Source: a virus. Taken from it: 37,701 nt of DNA. Below are positions 25,901-34,200 of the stretch, piece by piece. The notes below the pieces were generated by a model, which ran no database searches, was not told the DNA's origin, and saw nothing but the letters and a program-made list of their open reading frames with translations. A program made the translations under genes and the position numbers. The number at the start of each line of letters is the position of its first letter. The first letter of the stretch is position 1. The stretch spans positions 1-37,701 of IMG/VR virus record IMGVR_UViG_3300030107_004269. The stretch is one strand, 5' to 3'.

Positions 25901-26390
25901 TATTGATTTAACACGGGGATACCCACAATTAGTTGCAAATGGTGTAACTTCTGTACCAGTAGTTTTTATGCTAGGTAATTGGCATCCTAGTTATTGTAGT
26001 CTTCCTTATGGACCAGAACAGGAAATAACAGAAAACGCATTTAACGCGCCCTCTTCGGGAACAGTACATCAAGGGGCTAACTATGGTGTGCCATCATTAG
26101 TTAATGCTTTAGAAGTTGTGAGTAATAACGACTTAGTTATTGCCGCGCAATCTCAATCAGTTTACACTTTGTCATTTACTAGTAATATTGATCAATCATG
26201 GGTTACTAATACAGCATCAACAATAACTGGGTTGGTTGCTGACGCGTTGATAATGCTTCAAATATTACATGATGATCATACAAATGGAGAGATATATATA
26301 AATGACATTAGAGTTACTTGTCAAGGTGGTAGTTCTCCTAATCTTAGACCAGGCGGTGGTAGTAGTAAAAGAATAACACAAAGACTATAA
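22920..26390 (+). CDS. Receptor-binding/tail adhesin with Bacteroidota-type cysteine modules
   Basis: 1156 aa. The N-terminal ~180 residues look like a virion-attachment domain (LSFSESVRGWTSFKSFIPQS, SNVKSFKTLEYEGSQSKIEE, KYGWYVDNIKTDLQ). A central beta-rich region follows. Residues 671-~770 hold cysteine-rich modules: GCTDPLALNF...DDGSC (671-691), WDCDGQGNC...STLAACQAAC (696-724), GCTLPSAVNY...DDGSC (730-750) and a degenerate WCTDPAADNYEEIC. These resemble modules in large secreted proteins of marine Bacteroidota. Residues ~810-1030 are unusually Trp/Tyr-rich (SWWSSPWFASG, ITAWWGQL, TAWYYSWG), suggesting glycan binding. The C-terminus is RPGGGSSKRITQRL. Order after the muzzle gene supports a tail fibre or spike. 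Receptor specificity is unknown. Confidence 0.72.
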   Translation: MATSIATNNQRNTLIKPEDNLQIGKPVTLSFSESVRGWTSFKSFIPQSGVSLSGEYYTFDNGTPYMHNSETVSMNTFYNVSYESSVSVVLNDLTSNVKSFKTLEYEGSQSKIEEFITEIKDGVRYNDGEYYNLTHKYGWYVDNIKTDLQEGKVPEFINKEGKWYNYIKGENSTKLPGQLNGVINKLDSREFSFQGLGYAGDVDYVGPIINKYLLIGDWIDSSTSTTEWQDMVSVLNDWNSGAVVAPWQDHIPYEDTDNSSDPFTIQGNLTLNLPQNVMQTSLKRSIYVIPKTDAAGNLEELSAHFLSVNRMHLQSTSMAPWFGVAQNYTITTAGIPSPHGNGYTEYKIVPTSDYHGLGYNYFHKLGWPIHLTTQHEDIVITEINVKEIYNDINIDTYPKSIEIELTLSEFQLDSMRDVYGNGTPASNKYIPVDVDYYPIDLPQSLITFAVELDQIPLSGSYNSTSGQFHALGPDSSTSNDFKFTFYDSANSPVIDYNHLIQTTLPSIIANSPVNNKPTIGIFPAMDPGVPINAGVFLGTSFKTNCESYADTSPDIVDAIFTEQLKATPNQLSVDQNPSGPSYVTNGYNWNCNDSTQPIGVTYPPNQSSGLDLLRELSVSACSGGANASQSTDILNNNIRTIPFILPPFDVVVDMGKIYHDLTNTPFANVYGCTDPLALNFNALATIDDGSCIYPSWDCDGQGNCSDPLDGTGAYSTLAACQAACVVPIPGCTLPSAVNYDSTATVDDGSCYWNWCTDPAADNYEEICNNVTTLAQVMSYGGFGSLVSLNACCNYSTPPCVNPTFNFVGTLPSGVTAIIDANDSGIGIDVDMSNTNYEQISWWSSPWFASGQQTTPYNWYEITAWWGQLVGNNTIQNSGGTLIPQTFDKWYDTAWYYSWGNTVPLFPNWQGFTSQLNGMMSWYDKSEDNVYFWSGNSIMWQMEFDGGIGDFDPGTSLGIANNLVGAQAKTAGIATKINLGPDWTNYINTYTIEIDIDLTRGYPQLVANGVTSVPVVFMLGNWHPSYCSLPYGPEQEITENAFNAPSSGTVHQGANYGVPSLVNALEVVSNNDLVIAAQSQSVYTLSFTSNIDQSWVTNTASTITGLVADALIMLQILHDDHTNGEIYINDIRVTCQGGSSPNLRPGGGSSKRITQRL
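24930..25235 (+). repeat. In-gene GCTDP...DDGSC cysteine-module repeats
   Basis: Three related units at the protein level. Unit 1 (24930-24992) and unit 2 (25107-25169) each run from a GCT(D/L)P start through (L/V)N(F/Y)(N/D) and AT(I/V)DDGSC. Unit 3 (from about 25179) starts WCTDPAADNYEE and is degenerate. Between units 1 and 2 lies another cysteine pattern, CDGQGNC...CQAAC. DNA identity between units is partial, so duplication is old or the units were acquired together. Confidence 0.75.
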
Positions 26391-26395
26391 TAATT

Positions 26396-28402
26396 ATGCA
26401 AAAAAAATTAAGATTTTCTTTAAACTATAAAGTAGATAACAATCACACTGTTACTATTTCAAGTGCTCAAAAAGAAGGTGTGCCTAGTGGTTACCACCGT
26501 ATGCAAAATGGAAATGTAATATCAAATAAAAAATACCTTGAAACATTTGGATCTTTACCTTCTTACAATGCATTTGTTGGTAAGGAATTTTTTGTAAATA
26601 CAACTACTAACGATTTTTTTAACACAATAGCTGTAGTAAGTTTTAAAGCTAAAGATGGTTATTATTATTCTTCTGAACCAAAAATCTCTTTAAGTTCTAC
26701 AGATAGATTTAATTATACTGTAGAAGAATCTGTTAATGCTGTTGCTGGTAATGTATTTTCAAAAAGTTTTATAATAAAATACAAGGCAACTAAGAGAATG
26801 AGTGTTGGTAATATTAATTTTTCATTTGAATTAAATAAAACAGACTTAGGTATAAAAGTAATTAATGAAGTAAAAAAATTAGCTACTATAGAAGAAAAAC
26901 AAGCATTGACAGAAGAACAGTTAATTACTTTAGAACAACAAGAACAAAATATAATAAATAGTTTAGAACAAACTATTGAAGAACAAGAGGCTGCAGAATT
27001 AGCAGAGCAACAAGCAAGTGTATTAAACGTAGAAATTAGTTCTATTAATTTTGACAAAAGTATTTTACCTGGAATTGGTACTACTAGATATTTTACTGCT
27101 ATTGGACATGCTAAAGCTAAATTTCATTTAAGTATAACAAGGAATTCAGATAGTTATACTTATGATCCAGTTGATCAAGTTTTTAGTAGCGCTACTACAA
27201 GATTTTCAAATATACCCGTAACTCAAGGTGCCCTGCCAATAGTTATACCATCTCACACAAATCAACATGAGATATATAAATTTGAATTTGTTGCTGTAGA
27301 CAGTGTATATTCTGGATCAGCTTCTGACACGGTTTTTGAAGTAACACAAGCTGAAGCAGCGACTGGTACTTTTGCGGTTACAAGTACTAATTCTTCTGGT
27401 GATTATGCTTCTGTTACAAGTATAGAACTAAGTAACCAAGAAACAAGCGCTACACTTTCTTTTGATATTACAGTTAGTGCTTCTAATAAAGCTGTTATAG
27501 ACATATCTCCAAGTGGAGTAGATTTAAATGAATTAAATAGTAATTTATTCTCTATAACTAGAACTATATTAACCAATGACCCGGCTGATGATTTTGCTGA
27601 TACTACTACTATAAAATTAGATACAGTAGATGGTTTAAGAATTGGAGACGGAATAACTGGATCAAGCCCTTTTTCTGTTGCTGACGGTGCACAATCAGTA
27701 GTTAGTATAGATTTAGACAATAACAAAATAACAACATCAAATAATCAAAACTTAGATGATAATCAATCTTTAACTTTTACAGCTCAAAATAATAATTCTG
27801 GATTACAATACTTAAGCGGTGGTTGTAGTTTTGAAATATCTGATGTTACAGTAACAATAAATGATACTACAACAACTACAGATGCTACTTCTAGTAGCAG
27901 TAAAACTGTAAACGTTACTAGTACTGATGGGGCAATAGCAGCTATTACTCAAACGGTAGATGGTTCTGTAGCTAGTGGAAATACTGTTACGCTTGATTCA
28001 ATAACTGGTCTTTATCCTGGAATGAGACTAGTAAAAGCATCTGCTTCAACTTTAGATGGGGAAGATACTTCTGATGGAATAAGTATTACTTCGGTAAACT
28101 CAACGAGCAAAAAAGTAGTAGTAAGTCGTGCTCAAACGTTTGAAGACGGAGAAACATTAACTTTTGGAAAAACTAAAGTTACTGGCGTTGGAATATCTGG
28201 AAATCCATATGTAAGCACAGTAAGCGCTGGAGCATCTGTAGCGGTAGAACCTTCTAATCAAACCTTAGAAAGTGGTAGTAAAATAACATTTTCAGATACT
28301 AGTAAAACTGCAAAAGTAGATGTGTCTTTAAGCAACATACAATGGGGTAATTACTCTTACACAGCAACAATGGATTTAGATTATTTATTAACATTAGCAT
28401 AA
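26396..28402 (+). CDS. Tail fibre-like multidomain beta protein
   Basis: 668 aa. Residues 1-~160 form a beta domain (KKLRFSLNYKVDNNHTVTIS, FIIKYKATKRMSVGNINFSF). Residues ~165-205 are a Glu/Gln-rich helix, probably coiled coil (TIEEKQALTEEQLITLEQQE). The rest is Ser/Thr-rich beta structure. Two related modules are visible: one from TTTIKLDTVDGLRIGDGI to SIDLDNNKITTSNNQNLDD (~400-460), the other from GNTVTLDSITGLYPGMRL to SVNSTSKKVVVSRAQTFEDG (~528-590). The end is YSYTATMDLDYLLTLA. There is no Cys-rich or catalytic motif. It follows the adhesin by 5 bases. A trimeric fibre or tail appendage is likely, inferred from composition and position. Confidence 0.6.
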   Translation: MQKKLRFSLNYKVDNNHTVTISSAQKEGVPSGYHRMQNGNVISNKKYLETFGSLPSYNAFVGKEFFVNTTTNDFFNTIAVVSFKAKDGYYYSSEPKISLSSTDRFNYTVEESVNAVAGNVFSKSFIIKYKATKRMSVGNINFSFELNKTDLGIKVINEVKKLATIEEKQALTEEQLITLEQQEQNIINSLEQTIEEQEAAELAEQQASVLNVEISSINFDKSILPGIGTTRYFTAIGHAKAKFHLSITRNSDSYTYDPVDQVFSSATTRFSNIPVTQGALPIVIPSHTNQHEIYKFEFVAVDSVYSGSASDTVFEVTQAEAATGTFAVTSTNSSGDYASVTSIELSNQETSATLSFDITVSASNKAVIDISPSGVDLNELNSNLFSITRTILTNDPADDFADTTTIKLDTVDGLRIGDGITGSSPFSVADGAQSVVSIDLDNNKITTSNNQNLDDNQSLTFTAQNNNSGLQYLSGGCSFEISDVTVTINDTTTTTDATSSSSKTVNVTSTDGAIAAITQTVDGSVASGNTVTLDSITGLYPGMRLVKASASTLDGEDTSDGISITSVNSTSKKVVVSRAQTFEDGETLTFGKTKVTGVGISGNPYVSTVSAGASVAVEPSNQTLESGSKITFSDTSKTAKVDVSLSNIQWGNYSYTATMDLDYLLTLA

Positions 28403-28409
28403 TTAAAAT

Positions 28410-28784
28410 ATGGCAACGGTAACATTAACATTAGTAAATCAAAATAGAAATTACTCTGTACAAACTGGGGATTATATTTATTCTATACCAACAACAACTC
28501 CAACGGTTGTATACCCATGGAGAGTGCAAGATGGATATATAAACCCAATAGGCATAGTATCTAGTATTGATCAAACAGATCCTCTAAATCACGTTATAGT
28601 GTGTGAAGTTGATCCAGCTGTTGTTATACTGCCACAAACAAAAGATTATTTAGCGTTTCAAAAGGACAATGTTGCTAACATGTCTAGTATATTAGGTTAC
28701 TATGCTGAGATTTCTTTTAACAACGATTCGTTAGAGGAAGCTGAATTATACTCTGTTGGTTCTAATGTAGCTGTAAGTAGCTAA
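28410..28784 (+). CDS. Small beta-rich virion protein candidate
   Basis: 124 aa. Alternating hydrophobic strands run throughout (VTLTLVNQNRNYSVQTGDYI, PVVVY-like TPTVVYPWRVQDG, VIVCEVDPAVVIL). The second half has KDNVANMSSILGYYAEISF and EEAELYSVGSNVAVSS. It is compact, with no Cys, no membrane segment and no coiled coil. It sits at the end of the tail-appendage genes and is followed by a 44-base gap with an A/T dyad, so it probably ends a translational unit. A small structural tail or decoration protein is likely; no family is recognised. Confidence 0.58.
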   Translation: MATVTLTLVNQNRNYSVQTGDYIYSIPTTTPTVVYPWRVQDGYINPIGIVSSIDQTDPLNHVIVCEVDPAVVILPQTKDYLAFQKDNVANMSSILGYYAEISFNNDSLEEAELYSVGSNVAVSS

Positions 28785-28801
28785 AAATCACATAAAAACT
28801 G

Positions 28802-28822
28802 TAATTATAAACTATATAATTA
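28802..28822. promoter_or_regulatory. A/T-rich inverted repeat before the S74-tailed gene
   Basis: TAATTATA (28802-28809) and TATAATTA (28815-28822) form a perfect 8-bp dyad around a 5-base spacer, ending 6 bases before the ATG at 28829. It may be an operator, part of a promoter, or a weak hairpin at the translation start. In such A/T-rich DNA it could be chance. Confidence 0.35.
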
Positions 28823-28828
28823 AACGAT

Positions 28829-29662
28829 ATGACAAAAAAGAAAAAAAATATTGGTTATCGAGTTAGTCCTTTAAAAGGTAGATGGGGATGGACTAGTAAA
28901 GATACTTCTGGCGCTGATACTACTCGGCTCGATGAGTTAAAAGGAGAGTTTACGAGATATGATATGAAAAATTTGTACGGTGATGTAAAAAATCCATATG
29001 CAGACATACAAACAAATTTTGAAAATGTATACGAGGATTTAACAATAAATCAAAAACAATTTGAATTACAAAGAGAATTTTATCAGCAATCCCAAGCTAC
29101 TACACTTCAGAAAATGCAAGAACTTGGTATGGTAAATGTTCAAGCTTTGCAAAATCAAGCCCAAACACAAGCTCAAACTGCAAGCGCAACTATAGGTGAT
29201 CAAGAGGCTCAAAATGTTAGATTAAAAGCTCAAGGGGCTAGTCGAGTGCAAGCAATGGAAAGAGAGGCTGAAATGAAAATAGCTCAAGGCGCATGGACTG
29301 CTGATCAAGCTAGAAGAGCTGGGGCTACAGATGCTAGAAATTTAGAATTACAAAAAATACAAGGATTAATGGCTATTGAAGCTGGTGAAATTCAATCATT
29401 AAGACAGGCTGAGGCAGCTAATAGAAACTTCCTTCAACAAATACTTAGCGATAGAAGATTAAAGAAAAATATAGAATTAATTGGTCAATCTCCAAGTGGA
29501 ATCAATATATATAACTTTGAATATAAAAATCCAATTCATGGTGAAGGACTTTACCAAGGAGTTATGTCAGATGATATTCCGCAAAAAGCAGTTATTAATA
29601 CTGGCATGGGTTATGATATGGTTGATTATAGTCAAATTGACGTAAAATTTAGAAAAATATAA
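28829..29662 (+). CDS. Coiled-coil virion protein with C-terminal S74-like domain
   Basis: 277 aa. A basic start (MTKKKKNIGYRVSPLKGRWG) is followed by a long helical region at ~45-205 rich in Gln and Ala (VQALQNQAQTQAQTASATIG), likely a trimeric coiled coil. Residues 207-277 are a short S74-type intramolecular chaperone-like segment: SDRRLKKNIELIGQSPSGIN, then NIYNFEYKN, GEGLYQGVMSDDIPQKAVI and a closing DYSQIDVKF. In endosialidases and T5-type fibres such domains trimerise the protein and then cleave themselves off at a Ser just before the domain. Here S207 is the likely counterpart, but cleavage is not proven. Position before the 524-aa and giant proteins allows an internal virion/ejection role instead of a fibre. 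Confidence 0.7.
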   Translation: MTKKKKNIGYRVSPLKGRWGWTSKDTSGADTTRLDELKGEFTRYDMKNLYGDVKNPYADIQTNFENVYEDLTINQKQFELQREFYQQSQATTLQKMQELGMVNVQALQNQAQTQAQTASATIGDQEAQNVRLKAQGASRVQAMEREAEMKIAQGAWTADQARRAGATDARNLELQKIQGLMAIEAGEIQSLRQAEAANRNFLQQILSDRRLKKNIELIGQSPSGINIYNFEYKNPIHGEGLYQGVMSDDIPQKAVINTGMGYDMVDYSQIDVKFRKI

Positions 29663-29664
29663 TT

Positions 29665-31239
29665 ATGGCAGTAATAGACGTTAACGCATTATATAAAATA
29701 GGTGTTGCAAGAAACGCAAGACCATCCATGCAACCTCAGTTGTTTCCTATAATAGGAAAAATATTAGGTGGGTTTGCAGTAGATTTACTTCACGATGCTT
29801 GGGAAATGAAAAAGAGTCATCTTAAAACGTTTGATGAAAACGCTATTGGGGTTGACACTCCTATTAAAGATAAAGAAGGAAATGTATTGCCTGAATTAAA
29901 CGCTCATATGAAAGAGCAAGAAGTGAATTTTTTAAGTAATGCTCGTGACGAAGTAGAAGAATCAGATTGGGGCGCAACATTTGCTATAAAAGACGAAAAA
30001 AGAAGAAAAAATAAATCTAATATTAGAAATACGGGTAATTCTGTTAGAAATTATAAGAGTCAAAAGTCAATATATACTATAGGAAAAGCTAACGCGCGTG
30101 AAAGAGTTAGCCAATCTAATACAAACTTAGGGGCTCATAATGAAATGAGTACAATTCATTTTGATACCATGCTTGGTACTGGTGCTTTAGATAACTACAT
30201 GGTAACAACTGAAACAGGTGATATGGTTCTTTCTAGCGAATTAATAACTAACCGTATGACTGAAATTCAAAACCAAATGCTTGGTATGAATCAAACAACT
30301 CCTGAATATGAAGAGTTGAGAAAACTAAACGGTTCATTAAGTAAATTAATGACCAATACTATGGATGGCAAAGATCTTCCTTTAAAAAGCTTTCCAATTG
30401 GAAAAGAAAACGAATCTAATGTTATATTAAATTATAGAAAAGATTCTAAAAAGCTAATGGAAAAATATGGAAAAATTACAACAACAGGTGTGTTTAACGG
30501 AACTCAAGTCCAAACCGAATCACAAAACTATTGGAGTTCTGCTTTAAGAGGTGATTATGCTAGTGAGGAAGAAAAAAATAATTGGGATAATAAAATTACT
30601 AGTATGTGGTTTCAACAGGTTGATTCTAAAACGCCATCACCAGCGCATAACTATATTACCGGCAAGCATTATATTGGTGGAGTGGAAATGGAGGCATTAC
30701 CAGATCCTTTTGCTTCAGACGCAGACCAAACAGACGCAAACAATGATGGTGTAATAGATGTATTAGAAACATATATGGGTAGAATGGAATTACTTAAAAA
30801 AGAAAACTTAACTACTGGTCATAACCTTTCGTTTTTAGAAAATTATTTTGTTGAAGAAGACAAGAAAACATTTAAATATGTATCTGAAAATGCTCTATAT
30901 GAAGATCCTAATAAAAATACATATAAATTCCAAGGATGGGAAAAAGAACATATATCTAGAGCCAATTCAATAAATGCTATTGTTGAAAAAGAAGGTGCTA
31001 TTACTCTTAAAAACTTACAAACACTAACTCTTGATAGTAACAAATCAATTATTGAAGAAGATGGTAAAATTATAGTAAAAGATAGTCAAGGATATTTATT
31101 AGATATAATTGACCCTAAGAATCCTATGGAAGTTAGAAACATACTATATAGACATGGTGGTGTAGACGATAGGTTTAGAACTAAAAGTGATATAATATTT
31201 GATAAAAATGATCAAGGAAGTTCAAGAATTAACCCATAA
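29665..31239 (+). CDS. Putative internal virion/ejection protein with EF-hand-like loop
   Basis: 524 aa, no family recognised. The N-terminus has a hydrophobic stretch (LFPIIGKILGGFAVDLL, ~26-42) that could be an amphipathic or membrane-active helix. The middle is charged and helical. Residues 357-368 read DANNDGVIDVLE, matching the 12-residue EF-hand calcium loop exactly (D1, N3, D5, G6, I8, E12). It stands 2 bases after the S74-tailed gene and 2 bases before the giant gene, a place where podovirus-type phages encode proteins ejected with DNA. No signal peptide or catalytic motif is seen. The ejection role is inferred from position only. Confidence 0.58.
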   Translation: MAVIDVNALYKIGVARNARPSMQPQLFPIIGKILGGFAVDLLHDAWEMKKSHLKTFDENAIGVDTPIKDKEGNVLPELNAHMKEQEVNFLSNARDEVEESDWGATFAIKDEKRRKNKSNIRNTGNSVRNYKSQKSIYTIGKANARERVSQSNTNLGAHNEMSTIHFDTMLGTGALDNYMVTTETGDMVLSSELITNRMTEIQNQMLGMNQTTPEYEELRKLNGSLSKLMTNTMDGKDLPLKSFPIGKENESNVILNYRKDSKKLMEKYGKITTTGVFNGTQVQTESQNYWSSALRGDYASEEEKNNWDNKITSMWFQQVDSKTPSPAHNYITGKHYIGGVEMEALPDPFASDADQTDANNDGVIDVLETYMGRMELLKKENLTTGHNLSFLENYFVEEDKKTFKYVSENALYEDPNKNTYKFQGWEKEHISRANSINAIVEKEGAITLKNLQTLTLDSNKSIIEEDGKIIVKDSQGYLLDIIDPKNPMEVRNILYRHGGVDDRFRTKSDIIFDKNDQGSSRINP

Positions 31240-31241
31240 AT

Positions 31242-34200
31242 ATGAGTGATTTAACAACAGAATTAAAAGATTATGTTCAAACGGCAAATGATCCTGCCGC
31301 TACCACAAACGGTCAAGTAGACTGGAATTTGGTTAATTCCCATTTTCCATTACTTAAAGATTATAATCAAGGATTATTAAAAGATTATGTTAAAGAGGTA
31401 AAAAAATCTAATCCCACAACTGAAAGAGATTGGAATAATCTTAATACTCAATTTCCTGAGTTTTTTGAAAAACCTATTGAGAGCACAATAACGACTAAAC
31501 CTAAAACTGGGGAAGAAGTAGTAAAATCATTGTTTGAATTACAAGATAGTGTTAATAGAAGAGATAGCTTTGTAAAAAAAAGAGCTGCTGATGAATATTT
31601 TATGACAGATGATCTGGAAAAAAATATTAACAAGTGGATGGACGATAATAATAAGTCAACATTCAAAACAGAATGGTTGGGGAATACTTCTAGACAAGTA
31701 AGACAGCCATATACAGAAAAGGATTTAATGGAGTTTTTTGGAAATAAAAAATACCAAGAATATATAAATTGGAAGAAAAACGGCGAGCTACCTTTTGATA
31801 ATGATGATTTTGACAAAATTGTAAGTCAACAAGTTGCAGAGCGACAAAAAGAAGTTCAACAGCATTACTTGAGAGACCTTGATAATATTGTGTTACAAAA
31901 AGAGGCTTTAATTATGATGCCTGATATTTTTGGCACTAATTTGAACTTAACGGAAGAAGCAATGAGGTCTAGCGATGAGATAGAGTTTGAACAACTTTAT
32001 GGTAGACCGTTAGTTAGAAGAGAATACAAGAAGGGTAAAAATGGTAGATATAAAACGTTTATACCTACTCAAAGAACAGATGATTATCATTCTCCCGACT
32101 CACCTGATCTTCAATTAAACCCGCAAAAATACGACAAAATTTTAAAGCTGCAAGAAGATTGGTTAAAAACGTCCATGAACACTTATAAAAAAAGTGTAAA
32201 CACTTATAACGATAAAGTAACTAATTTTACTATTAAAAATCAAAAGTATGTTGATGAACTTGCAAAATTAGACAAAGAAATTGAAGAGCTTGGAGATATA
32301 AACGCTGACACGTCTTTAGAGGTTAGACAAAAATATCTAGAATTAGCAAATCAGTATAATGGTGTAATTTCAAGAATTAAAGAAAGTGGATTAGATGATT
32401 TAAGACTTGAGGTTATAGATTTAAGCAAATCTTTAGAAACTAGATTTGACGATTTAATGGATAAATCAGAAAAATATAACAATATAGTAATGGCTACTGA
32501 AGCGTTAAATCTTAATTATAATTGGAGTGCTAGATTTTTGTTACAAATTGAAAATTTCTTTTCTGATATGAAAGTGTTAGGTACTTCAATACCGGCTGGT
32601 ATATCAGAGCTTACAGAAAAAATAATTTGGAATGTTGATGATGGAGCGGAAAGTGAATTTTATAGATACATGCAGCAAAATTATAAGGCAGCTATAAATT
32701 ATAGTGAGAGTGTTAAAAATAGAATACAAAGTGAATTGCCTAAATCGATTACATGGGAAACTAAAGGGGGTAATCTAGGCGCATATATGGCAGATATGCT
32801 TGCTAATAATTCGATGAGTATTATGACGGCTATAGCGTCTGGTGGGGTAGGAAGTATTGCTACAAAAGGAATGAGTAGGGCTGGCGCTATGCAAGTAAGA
32901 AAAAGAATTGCCAATAAGACTACTGGAATATTTTTTGGTATGGAATCTGGTTCTAAACTAGCAGATATAGAAATATCTAAAAAGAATGCCCCAAAGCATT
33001 TGAAGGATTTAAAAAAATTATATGAAAACGCACAAACTCCTGCTGAAAAATATGAGCTTTTACGTTTAATAGATCAACAAGAAGCTGCGCTTAGTGTAAA
33101 TGGGTTTGAAAAGGCGTTCTCAACAATAGCTTATGGTGGAATTGCTGCTTATGCTGAAAGACTAGGTACACTAAACTATGTGCATGGATTAAGTCGTTGG
33201 AGTAGAATCGGGGCAATGCAAGGTCCAGTGTGGAAAAAGGGATTATATGGCACGGGTAATACAATGTTTAACATGGGTATTGAGTGGCTTGAAGAAACTG
33301 GTACTATGTTAGGTCATAACTTTATTGATATAGTTGTATTAGATGAGGACAAAAGTCTTGTAGATGGTATTGATATGGAGTTTACAGCAAATGTACTATT
33401 CTCTTCTTTAGCAATACAAGGACCTACTATGGGTATGAATTCTTATAGTGCTATAAATAGTGCAGTTTCAAGTAGAAAAGATAGAAAAAAATCCAATTCG
33501 CTAGCTAAAGAATTGATAGATATACAAGAAACTCTTACTACCAATACTAATTTAAAACCAGCACAACGTAAAGAACTTGTTCAAAGAAAACGAGATATAT
33601 TAAAAGAAGCTTCATTACAAAACTCTTACAGCTTGATGCGTGTGGCTAGAATGAAACCTCAAGAAATAAGAGACATGTTCGAGATAAATAGAGAGAACAG
33701 AAAAGATCTTAAGACTTTAAGAGAGTTAGGCATGTCTGGTGAAAGTGTGCAAGGCGCTGAAAGTTTAAAACAAGAAATTGTTAATAGAATAGAAGAAAGA
33801 AATAGAAAAAAAGAAACTTTATTATCTAAACCGGCGCAGAGAAGAAGAGCAAAACTACAAGCTGCTGGAGCAAAAATAGATTTACAAAATAAAGCAAAAG
33901 TATCAAAAGAAGGTGAAGTTACTATCGAGCAAGAAGGTACTGGAGAATATTTTAATGCTGAAACTGATTATTGGTTAGCTAGATCTGAGTATAATGAAGA
34001 TGTTGTAAGAGCTTTAGGGGATAATTTACAAAAATTTGAAGGTGATAACGCAAGAGAAAACTATAAAAATTATTTAGAAAAACAAAACTTACCTCAAGAA
34101 GAAATTCAAAAAGCTTTAAATGAATTTGATCAAGGTGCTTATGGGGCTAACATAGGGAACTCTCCAATTCTATTTGGAGACAATATATTAAGAGGGATAA

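Noticed and set aside
24930-26390. Diversity-generating retroelement target in the adhesin
   Set aside because: No reverse transcriptase gene and no template repeat of the adhesin's 3' region was seen in the window; aromatic richness alone is not evidence.
30551-30754. Alternative + frame of 67 codons inside the 524-aa gene
   Set aside because: Overlaps a longer, coherent coding frame and has no recognisable start context or domain.
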